The translations under genes and the position numbers were made by a program. Source: Gautieria morchelliformis (lineage: Eukaryota; Basidiomycota; Agaricomycetes; Gomphales; Gomphaceae). From it: 64,000 nucleotides of DNA. Positions 55,116 through 64,000 of the stretch are shown piece after piece; positions within the stretch are counted from its first letter, which is position 1, and each line of letters opens with the position of its first letter. The notes under the pieces were generated by a model. It was not told the origin of the DNA and made no database searches. It saw only the letters and a program-made list of their open reading frames with translations. Where the stretch lies: positions 1 through 64,000 of the forward strand of contig WHVA01000245.1 of the NCBI GenBank assembly GCA_015179125.1. Direction: 5' to 3'.

Positions 55116-56102
55116 CGAGAGTGGAGATCTCACATCAGATGCAGGGGAGTTGCTGTTTCCGTAAGCGGTCGACACATAGCAAAGGGAGTCGGGGGTCTGT
55201 GGACATCTTGAGTTGGAGGACGTAGAAGAGGGACAAGGGAGGTAGAAGACAAGCAAAGCAGTTGGTGGCGGGAACAGAAGCGAGCAGATATCGTCGAGCT
55301 GAGGGATGGCAGCGACAGACCTTGGAGCAGTAGGAAGACAGGGACGAGGCCCCCAGTGGAAAGAGGGAAGGGAGTCAGAGGCTGGCGGCAGAGGGAGAGT
55401 ACTAGAGTGAGAGTGGGGGAGGTGGGAGTAGGGAGTGGGGAGTGGAGAAGAACCCGATCGTAGGAGAGGCTTTTAAGTGAAACTGGGAGGCTGACCCCAA
55501 ACCGGCGAATTGAAGAGTGGCCAAAATGGTTCCATCTAAAAAATTAAGCGACTCCGGGATACTGTCTGATTAAGTTTGGATAGTCATGGCTACATAGATT
55601 CCATTCATAGCAAACAGACACCCGTCAAAGCTACGCCCCAATTCAGCCTTAAGGTGATGGAAGATTGGCGAAGCCCTGGAGGCAGCCTTTAGAGTATTGG
55701 TACTATCGGGTACCAGGAGTTTGAAAATTGCATAAAACTGCTTACTGCACCGGAATGCCAGTCTAGGCAGACCTGAAAAGTGGATGGATTATAAACTACA
55801 AATGTTATTTTGTTCTCTGTAAGGTTCTCTTAATTTTTAAGGGAGCCCTGCGTAGCAGAAGCCGCTGTACAGGACTTTGAACATGATGCCGTGCGATTTC
55901 ATCACAAACCGTCACGTTCTGTCACCATTGGGTCACACATTGCCATCTCTTTCGGCTAGGAGTGCCGTCACGGCACACCATTAGAGTAGTGTCCAGTCCA
56001 GTACAGTACATTATAGAAGTATGCTACTTACTGTACATGAGGAAGTAAGTAGTACACTACATATTGATACATGTACTATGAAACATAGAACTTGCGGCCC
56101 AC
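55116..56102. other. Purine-rich and unassigned stretch
   Basis: 55340-55450 is strongly purine-rich (GGGAG-type words). The rest holds no recognised gene. 55990-56090 has short inverted words around GTACAGTAC, possibly the end of the pogo-like element, but no matching terminus was found. Confidence 0.4.
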
Positions 56103-59100
56103 TTAATAGTGATGGTACGGCCAAAACGAAGGGTCGTAGGACTGATCAGGGCGTCTGGATGCCTCAGGGTACATGGAATATGCGGAGGAGGGATTGGCCT
56201 GAGAGGGACCAAAACCAGTCAAGGGAAGGGAAGAGGGAGGGAGGCCAGTGTACCCGGGGTTTCGCGTGAGAGGGACACTGGATGAGCCGGGTACGAACTC
56301 AGGATACGCCATGTCGTGGGCAGGGGTCGAGCCACGGGCCGAGCGCGCATGGGGCAGAGGGATACCGGGGATGCCAGGGAGAACAGGGGTGCCCGCATAC
56401 ACGGGGTTTCGCATGAGAGCGACACCGGAGCCCAACTCGCGGTATGATCTGTCGTGAGCAGGGGTCAAGCCACGGGCCGTGTCCTCGTAGGGCATATGGG
56501 GACTGGGGATGCCAGGGTGAACAGGGGCACCCGCGTACACGGGGTTTCACGTGAGAGGGACGCCGACGAACTCGGGGAATGACCTGTCATGAGCAGGGGT
56601 CGAGCCACGGGCCATGCGCGCGTGGGGCAGATGTGCAGGTAGAGGCGGAACAGCAGGCAGAGGGGGAAGGGCAGGCGGAGGGGGATGTACCTCCGCAGAC
56701 GAGTCTCCAATGGATGCACATCGTTTGCGGCTTCGGCGCGCTTTTAAGAAAAGCGCCTGGAAGCGAGGGTTGGTGGCAAGTTCAGGATGGAGGGACATGT
56801 ACTCTTTGATCCGAGATGTCAACTGTGCGATAGTCCCCTGTTGGTCGAGGGCGAAGGCAGCTGCGATGTCTTTCAAGTCATCTTTATGTTTATATGCTGC
56901 GATGGGTTGTTCAAACGTCTTTAAAACCGCATTGTGAGAGCGTTGAAGCTCTCGTGCTCAGGCAGCCGCTTCCAGCTCTTGCTTTTTGGCGGCTTCCTCA
57001 GCCTGTTGGGCCTCACATCCTCGTTGTTCTTCCTCAAATTGGGCAGCCCGTGCGGGGCACGTTATCACCCGGGGGCCAGCGTGGGTCTTGCGCCGTTTGG
57101 CGGGGTGCTTTTTGGTGCCCTCTTCTATCAGTTGGCGCAGATGAGCTATCTCCATGGCAGCAAGTGTGATGTGTGCCCGCGAGGCCTGGGTCTCTGCCCG
57201 TGAGGCCTGGCTGTCCTCCCGCAAGAGCTGGTTCTCTTCCCGGACCGCCTTGGCGTCTGCCTGGGCGGCACGCATGTTAAGGAACATGCCATTTATTTGG
57301 CTGATGAGACTCTCACTCAGATTCTCAACTGGCAAGTCATGGATGGACATAGGAGAAGAGAATGCACCGGAGCCAGAGAGGTGGGATGAGGAGGCAGAGG
57401 AGCGGGCCGCACTATTACGTCGATTCAGGAGCTTTAGGCGGCGCGTCTTGTCCTGCGTAATGCTGCAAATGCCGTACGAGTGACGGCGATGGCCACTGGA
57501 GCCTGTGAGTGCTGATGATGTCATGGAAGAGGTATCCATGGATGAGGGTGGTGAGAGAAACCGATAGTCCCATAGGGATGGAATGGGTGACTTGACACCC
57601 ACGGAGTCGGGAGGGGGCTCTTTGGGATTAGGGAGTGTCACGCCCTATAGCTGATCAGCACCAGCCTACGTGACGTTACATGAAATACGCTTGACTTACA
57701 GGTTCGTCCTGGACAATCGGTGCGTAATCTGGATCGTTATCATCCATATCGCCCTACTGCTCCACCATCCCCGCCTCGGCCTCCTCGTCGTTGTGCTCGT
57801 CGTCCTCGGCGTTCTCGCCCTCGCCCTGATCTTCCTCATCATCCTCCTCGTTATTGTCATTCCTTCCTTGCGCGCCTGGAGACCCGCCACTCGCTTGACT
57901 ATCCTGACTCTCCTGGTCCTCCCCGGGCATCATCTCTGCACTCTCAGGGGAGGAGGGAAGATCCCCCAACCACAACTCAGGCACAACGCCACCGGCCGTC
58001 GACGTAGACAGACTGGGTCCAAAGTCTTCGTCCGTGAACACCTGGTCGTCAAACGGGTGGATTCTGCAGCGCTTGAACGCGCTTTGGATCACCCTTCGTC
58101 GTCATGGACGTCTCCCGGACGGCGAGATATTCCTTCACGAAGGTTTGGCGCGTGATTGGCCTCCGCTCAATGCCGCTATTTTGGCATCGAAGGGCCCACG
58201 CAATTTGAAGCGGGCCGAACACAGCGACGTCCAACGGCTGGAGTTTATGGGTCGTATGGGGAGGGAGGGAGTAGAGGATGATGTCGTTCTTGGTTGCTAA
58301 CTCCCGGACGCCGTCTGTCTCATGGGATTTGTGACTATCCATAATAAGAAGGATAGGCTTGCCCAAAGGGTTATTCGTGGATACGTGTTTGAGGAAAACA
58401 TCTCTGAACCAGCCCAAATATACCTCATCGTCGGTCCAGCCATTCTGAGAATACGCAACACTACGAAGCCAGACATCAGTGCAAACAGGACGTATGTGTA
58501 CAGAAGGACTCACCCGCCCAATCCAGCGCATTTCCACCAACCTTCTGGCTCCGCGCCGTTCGTCAGCACCACCAACGGTGGAACTTTGGTGCCGTTGGCG
58601 CAAACGGCCTCCAGAACGGTGATGTTGGTGAGGGAGTCGGATCGCAGAGCGTACCTATCCTTTGCCCCTTTGGTGAAAATATATTGCGTGGCGATCCCCT
58701 TCCTCCCACCGCCGAGCTGGACGCCCTTCTCATCCTCATTGTAAATGTTCTCGGGCGGGACATCGTACTCGGTCAGCACCTCCTTGAGAAGCTTGAAATG
58801 AGACCCGACGTTCGTCCTGTTGAAAGCTCGGGCTCGCTTCGGGTCCAGCGCACGGGGCTTATGCGCCTCGAGTTCCTCGGCATGTGTCTTGAGAAACGTC
58901 GCCACCCAACGTTTACTCGGCTCCTTGCCGCACAACGAGTGAACCGTGTGCTGCAGGTCCAGGCGCGAGAGAGGCTCCCCCTTGAGCGCCTTGAACTTGC
59001 ACCAGTCGACCACTGCGGAGGTTTCGTGGCTGCTTAGCAATTTCTGCTTTTCATGAGCGTCCCGTGGAGCCTGGTGATTACCTTGGATACGGTTGCGCAA

Positions 59101-59250
59101 GGTGCTGTACTTAACATTCCACACGGTCGCCGCCGCCCTCATCGACTTGTGCCGGCCTGATTGGAACGCTACTAACGCCGCTTTCATTCGAGATCCCGCA
59201 TCCTCATCCATAGGGCTCAAGATCGCGGTCGCCCTGCTGGATTGAGGCAT
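56103..59250 (-). pseudogene. Pogo-like (Tc1/mariner superfamily) transposase pseudogene with long C-terminal extension
   Basis: From ATG 59250: a psq-type helix-turn-helix (SMRAAATVWNVKYSTLRNRI), a CENP-B-like DNA-binding part (SAVVDWCKFKALKGEPLSRLD), then the DDE catalytic domain with acids in IYNEDEKGVQLG, LLIMDSHKSH and HKLQPLDVAVFGPLQ. Exon 1 (59250-58514) joins 58460 through a 53-bp intron; another intron is 57645-57699. The extension has a coiled coil (about 57190-57320), a SAP-like segment (FALDQQGTIAQLTSRIKEYMS, near 56830) and Pro-rich tandem repeats at 56250-56620. Breaks: a one-base frameshift near 58097 and in-frame stops at 57754, 56956 and 56547. Terminal inverted repeats were not found. 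Confidence 0.85.
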
Positions 59251-61254
59251 GGGTACAGTACTTAGCGCGGATGTGGATGGCAGTGGATGGCAGAGAACAA
59301 AAGGCGGCGGAGTGAGTCGAAGTCTCATGCCAAGATCCGGCCACGCGGGCGCCTGTCACGCAGAGTAATTAGCTGCAGCGTGACTAGCCCTTGTTTCTCC
59401 CACCAGCCCCCTGCCACCGGCATAGTAGAATTAAGGACTAAACACCAAATAGGGTTATATGAAATGTAAAATCCCAGCAAAACAGAGGTCTCAGGAGTGC
59501 ATGAAGGCTCTCCAGTGCTAAATTACACGTCGTGCATGGTCATTTTACGTGATCTTCGCGACCCCACGCGTCCCAAGAAAGATTCAGTATTTACTAACAA
59601 CTCTAGCTACAGAGTTCATTAACTCGGGCCCTCATGGCCGGCTTCGACCCAAATTTTCAAACTCTGGTTATTTTCAAACTCCAGGCACGTGATTGTATTT
59701 AGTATCAGCTGACTTGCGTGAGGACCGATAAGCAATCCAAAAACGAATAAACAGCAATTTGGGGTTTCGTCCCATAGACGAACCGGCACGCTCTGGACCC
59801 ATCCATGGGAGAATTCGGGTTGCGTTGCTGGCGTCGCTTTCAATGGGTGCCTGTCGGAATTCGATATGGAAGCCCGCGGGTAGGAGACTGGAATAAGGTT
59901 TTGATTAGTATTGTTGTGAGCAGTTCTTTGATACCGTTAAATAGTCGATCGGGCATCACCACGAGGTCAGACGAAGCGTCCGAACAACTGCCCGTTGTGC
60001 GACCTCTGAGGTGGTGGACATCCTTGTATTCCTACGAGCGAATGGGCTGCCTTTGTTTTGTAAGGCATAGAAATAAGCGGGAGTATCTTCAGATCTCAGC
60101 CAAGAATTGGGTGGCGGGCGCTTATTCTGAATATGTGTCGGAGCTGTATCTTTCAGACGCAAATAGCCCGCCGCATGCCGAGAAACGGATAAATTAGAGG
60201 TGTCGGACACTGTAATTTTTTGGCTGGTTTTCCCCATCAGGTTAAGCGAGGGCACAGGGTGGCATTCACTCACTTCCTGCTGCCTGCGTTCCTCTAGTGC
60301 GCTGTTGCACCGGCGACGCATCCTGTCCCCTCAGTCCCTATCTTTCCTTGAAGTCGTTCACTCCAGTCGCCTTTGGTGCGTGTTTGGGGCTGCAATAGTT
60401 AGTGCTCGGCTCCAGAAGCAGACTGGCACGACTGGGAAGCAGCATCGCAAGCACAGAAAGAGAAAGAGAAGTATTGAGCCTGTGTTGCGGCGACCTTGAC
60501 CGCCGGGGGGAAGATCCATGCCGTCTTCATCATGATGTTGCTGTTGCGCGGCCGAGTCCGATTGCTGCCATTTACGGACGTCAGGGAGGTATTACAGAGG
60601 ATACTCACTCACCTACATGACTGGAACCCTTGCTGTAACCCTTCACTCTTTGCAGCGTGGAGAGGAATCTGATTATCACTGGGGACCAATCAGCTGCAAA
60701 CAGCAAGCACGCGGCATGGTCACGTGACCAAAGTCACCACCTGAAACTCGACCATGCCACCCTCCTCAACAACTTCTCTGCCTCTTGCGTCCGTCTCAGT
60801 CCTTATCATTGTACAGATGATCCTCAAGCGGGTCCATCGAGAAACCTACGCTTTGCAGATAGAATACATGAGTGGTATGACCCTCGGGCCCCCCGAACAG
60901 TCACGTTTCAATTGGCGCGGGTCAATCCCCGCCCGCAGCGCGTCGTGCTATGAAGGCGGGGCTGTATTTTGGCAATATTAATCACGGAGTACAAAGAGAG
61001 GATGCTTACCCCCCGTTAGAAGGCTCACCATGTTCAAAAGGGAGAGGACTTATGAGGATGATGTGAATAGACCCCCCTGATATGTCAGGAATACTCCCGA
61101 ACCCACTATCAAGTAACCGTACTGCAGCTCAGACACATGGTCAGGTAAATGAATGCTAGGATGTCGATCATCGCACTCCTGATTTGATCCTGAAATTCTA
61201 ATACCTTGAATTCAGCAATCTAATACACCGGTCGCGAAATGCTAGGGCCTCACA
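59251..61254. other. Unassigned region
   Basis: About 2 kb without a recognisable gene. Frames of 60-130 codons on both strands (for example 59805-60197) have no motif or splice partner. The left part may still belong to the pogo-like element. Confidence 0.4.
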
Positions 61255-62220
61255 GTCACCGAGCCTTCCCTTTCGATTTTTTTCCCCTCTTCCTGCCAAT
61301 TAACCGACCTAAACGATTTACCTTGACCTCTCCTGACTTAACTTCTTTTACCATTGTCCTTCGTGCTTTTTTTGTCGAATGAGCATTATCACCTTCACCA
61401 GAAGACGGAACCCGCCTCTTTTTGGTCGGAAAGAGCTTCTCCTCTCGCTCTTTTGACTGAGACTCCTAGAATGATGGTAAAATAACAAATAGACCAGCTA
61501 TACCGTAAGACTTACCTGTCGAATCCCTTCCTCCCGCTCTACGCGGCGGCGCACGACCTGGATATTCTCGATCGAAAACTCAAGAATGAGGGAACGTCCA
61601 ACTTGCTTCTCCTTATCTTCAAGCTCTCGTAGTCGATCCTTCATCCGCCGCACCCTCGCTTCTTCCTCTCCAATCATTTTCTTCCCATGCTCCTTCTTCT
61701 CAATATCCTGAAACTCCTCCTTCCACCATCCCTTCATCAGGCCTTCCACACCAGGGTGGCTATTTGCCCAGCGGATAACCCTCAGCGCATCCCCATGCGA
61801 CATCATCTCCAAGAATCCACAACCCTTGCTCCTCCCTTTGCCAGTGATAGGGTCAATCCGATCACAAATACTCACGATTTTGGCCTGCCGTACAGCCGTC
61901 TGTCGCTCACCACGCTTCCGCTTCCACTTCTTCGTAGACAATTCGGCATCCAACCCTGCAGTATCATCAACATGTATCTCCTCAATTCGTCTGCAGTTAA
62001 CCCTTCCCGGACACCGCTCTTGACTTCCTCTTCAAATATGTGCACGGCATACACCGCCAGTCGTTTCAGGGTACGCTCAGTGACGAACGGCGGGAACTGA
62101 CGCACATTTATACGAGCCTTGGACACGTATAATGAGGGGTTAGATCTCATCAACGTAATCCGTGCTGAACACGTTTTTCAAGTTCTGCCGCAGAAAGCGT
62201 AGGTGCTGCAGGGGTGTCGG
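61255..62220 (-). pseudogene. NOP4: NOP4/RBM28-like C-terminal fragment
   Basis: On the minus strand, NPSLYVSKARINVRQFPPFV starts the last RRM, then RGERQTAVRQAKIV, DPITGKGRSKGCGFLEM and ALRVIRWANSHPGVEGLMKG, then LILEFSIENIQVVRRRV, and after an intron a Lys/Arg-rich tail ending GRKRGKKSKGKAR (stop near 61255). Intact NOP4 is a four-RRM nucleolar 60S assembly factor. Here everything upstream of the last RRM is missing, and at least two frameshifts are needed: between AELEKRVQ and LMRSNPSLY near 62160, and near 62000. It looks like a truncated relic of a conserved gene whose functional copy should be elsewhere. Confidence 0.8.
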
Positions 62221-62286
62221 GGAATATTACTGTCGACAGTTCGAATCAACGTATTTATGCCAAAGTTCTGGAACATGGCTTTATTA

Positions 62287-63054
62287 GGGCGTTTCACGAA
62301 GGCGAATTCGACGTGAATTCGGTTACAAATCGGGGTGAATTCGAACGTGAAATCGGGAGTTCAGACACGATTTCATGACCGAATTCACCTCAAATTTGTG
62401 TCCTTCGTGAAACCCCTCTCCGTATCTGTGAAATTTAACAGCAAGGCCGGCTTGCGCGGCATACCAACGGCAGAATGGCATGTTGTACCTGTAATGTTAC
62501 ATTTAGTAATTACATGCCCAATGCTCCCACCGATGTTTCGGGACATCCGTCGTCAGCCTGACGAATTAAGATGAGGTGGTTGCGATATTTGTGTGAACCG
62601 GATGGCTCAGAGGGTGGCAGACGGCTCAGAGAGGAGGATACATACTAATGTCATCTATCTCTACCATACCATCTCCAGCATCTCCAGTCTTGTACTCAGC
62701 TTCCCTGTCATCTCATATGATCTTGATTAAGAGGAAGAGACAAGGTACTTACTTGCAAAGGCTGCGCACAGCACTGCGGTGCACCACGCAAAAGAAAAGG
62801 ATCGAAATAAAAGGAAAGCAAAGAAAATGGTCTAGTACTAATTAATTTCCATATTGGACATCAGCTGTATGTGCCGCAGAGCGGCATGCTTGGGACCGAG
62901 TTGGGGAGCGAGTTCACGGACGAATGCGCGAGCGAGTTTGCTGCGAAAGGAGGGTCGAAGCTGCTTTCGCAAAGTTGCGGAATTCACGAACTCGCGGAGT
63001 GCGGGACCGATTTCAGTACCGATTTCATGTCGAATTCACCTTCGTGAAACGCCC
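62287..63054. mobile_element. TA-flanked element with fold-back terminal inverted repeats (MITE-like, 768 bp)
   Basis: The left end GGGCGTTTCACGAAGGCGAA and the inverted right end GGGCGTTTCACGAAGGTGAA match over about 36 bp with few mismatches, and both ends abut TA (62285-62286 and 63055-63056), the duplication expected of Tc1/mariner-type transposition. A second inverted copy of the terminus lies inside at about 62371-62414, so the left end alone can form a 128-bp fold-back. No transposase is encoded. Confidence 0.8.
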
Positions 63055-63056
63055 TA

Positions 63057-63427
63057 TTGGACACTCGAACGATGCGAGTCCTCCGGAGTTCTACGATAGT
63101 ATATCCCAGAAAGGGACCCATGTCTTCGTCATATACAGGAAGTAGTTCTGCTTCTAAAACCATCACCTTCACCCAAGTCCCAGGCCTGGGGCGCTGGGAT
63201 GGTTCACATGTGGACTTCAAGGGACCTGGGCACTTTAAGTGATTCATATACTGTCGCGCTTGCAACCCATTATACGGCGGCATTCCTCGTGACCAGTCTT
63301 TGAAGCAAGCATGGATCAGCACATATATATTGATTGTTGGGACTCCGCTAGTATGGAAGATACCGCGTTTGACCTGTTCTGCGCGCTCGCCTCAAAAACG
63401 TTGCATCTAAGCGCACACCTTCCATTT
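63057..63427. other. 3' flank of the processing peptidase gene
   Basis: A minus frame at 62984-63322 (MLIHACFKDWSRG... onward) runs into the inverted-repeat element and could be a gene fragment interrupted by it. The family is not recognised. Confidence 0.35.
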
Positions 63428-64000
63428 CTAATAGACAAGTGACGACATGTCCGCTCGGACTAAAAACCAAAAGCAAGTTAATGGCATGAGTCCTATCGCG
63501 GTGGCTCAACTCACCTCGGTTGTAATCTAAAAGAGATTCCACTTGCCCAACAGCGGCAATAGCGATCTAAATACTGGGTAAGTCGAGGAGATGAAATAGT
63601 TCGAAAGTGGTACTCGCATCACGATCCCAAAGGTACTTCTGCGCTACCCTTTGAATTTCAGCAGGGGTGACCGCGTCCACGGCATTCTCGATCTGCTTTG
63701 GCGTGAATCGCCGTCCGCTCGTAACCAGCTGCCTACCAATGTCCTCGGCAATAGCAGTGGTACCGTCTAAGCTTAGTAACAAGCTGGCCTTCAACTGGCT
63801 CTTGGCACGTTCAACCTCATTTTCGAGAGGGCCGACGGACATCCTAGTCCACTCCTTCAGAGTGAAGTGGATTAGATCGTCAACATTCATGATATTTTCC
63901 GTAACGAGGTAAATTCCCCATAGTCCCGTGTCGGAGTAAGAGGTCGAGAATGACATGAAGCTATTCGCAAGGTTGTTGGAGGAGACGATGTGGCTCAGTC
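63428..64000 (-). CDS. MAS1: Mitochondrial processing peptidase beta subunit, C-terminal part (runs off the window)
   Basis: Minus-strand exons: beyond 64000 to 63618, 63566-63515 and 63459-63428. Motifs typical of the beta subunit: LSHIVSSNNLANSFMSFSTS, YSDTGLWGIYLV, FTLKEWTRM, EVERAKSQLKASLLLSLDG, EDIGRQLVTSGRR and QKYLWDRD, then IAIAAVGQVESLLDYNR and VRADMSSLVY at the end. The enzyme removes presequences from imported proteins; the zinc site lies in the missing N-terminal half. The intron at 63567-63617 starts with GC rather than GT (GAT|GCGAGT), and the next (63460-63514) is canonical. All phases close. Confidence 0.93.

Noticed and set aside
55990-56090. GTACAGTAC-type palindromes as terminus of the pogo-like element
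   Set aside because: No matching inverted copy was found on the right side near 59.3-60 kb, so a terminal inverted repeat could not be supported.
57670-58155. 161-codon hydrophobic plus-strand frame (poly Val/Leu/Ile)
   Set aside because: It is antisense to the acidic Asp/Glu-rich tail of the pogo transposase, which explains the hydrophobic translation.
1-64000. CRISPR arrays, riboswitches and bacterial-style operons
   Set aside because: No regularly spaced repeats of the right type are present, and the gene content is clearly eukaryotic.

Overview
The window looks like nuclear DNA of a filamentous basidiomycete, probably an agaricomycete. Genes are split by many short introns of about 48-65 bp with GT-AG ends. 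The housekeeping set is fungal (dynamitin, GPI18, a Pex24/DysF peroxin, mitochondrial processing peptidase beta). Two intact copies of a secreted heme-thiolate unspecific peroxygenase, a family typical of mushroom-forming fungi, are present. No prokaryotic-style operons are visible.

Layout. 1-1100 holds degenerate AT-rich tandem repeats and a CTGTCTGCT-type low-complexity block in front of a minus-strand TATA box. 1761-7831 is a full-length LINE with two intact overlapping ORFs and a 12-bp target-site duplication. 9104-24975 is a gene-dense conserved block: a DHDPS-family sugar-acid aldolase, GPI18, a DysF peroxin, an isoaspartyl peptidase/asparaginase, an intron-containing tRNA-Ser(GCU), dynamitin, a mitochondrial carrier and a 1456-residue RhoGAP protein. 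26180-29461 is a many-exon gene of an uncharacterised, possibly transposase-derived family.

From 30.6 kb to 48 kb the window is a local duplication zone. It contains a stand-alone copy of the RhoGAP C-terminal tail (30798-31778) and a decayed second one (about 38790). An unknown 306-307-residue gene is present twice as intact 1.6-kb direct repeats (32614-34213 and 39240-40862) and once as a rearranged inverted pseudogene (about 41080-42110). The peroxygenase is present as two intact genes and one pseudogene. The inverted pseudogene carries two local fold-back duplications, one a perfect 77-bp hairpin; this is the most unusual structure in the window.

48.5-59.3 kb is mobile-element territory: a 5'-truncated LINE tail interrupted by a Ty1/copia element (48931-53668), a 290-bp tandem repeat, and a long pogo-like transposase pseudogene. 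61255-62220 is a NOP4-like C-terminal pseudogene, 62287-63054 a TA-flanked element with inverted termini, and the right edge (63428 to beyond the window) is the 3' part of the mitochondrial processing peptidase beta gene, with a GC-AG intron.

Exon boundaries were worked out by hand from splice consensus, reading phase and family similarity. No database search was possible.
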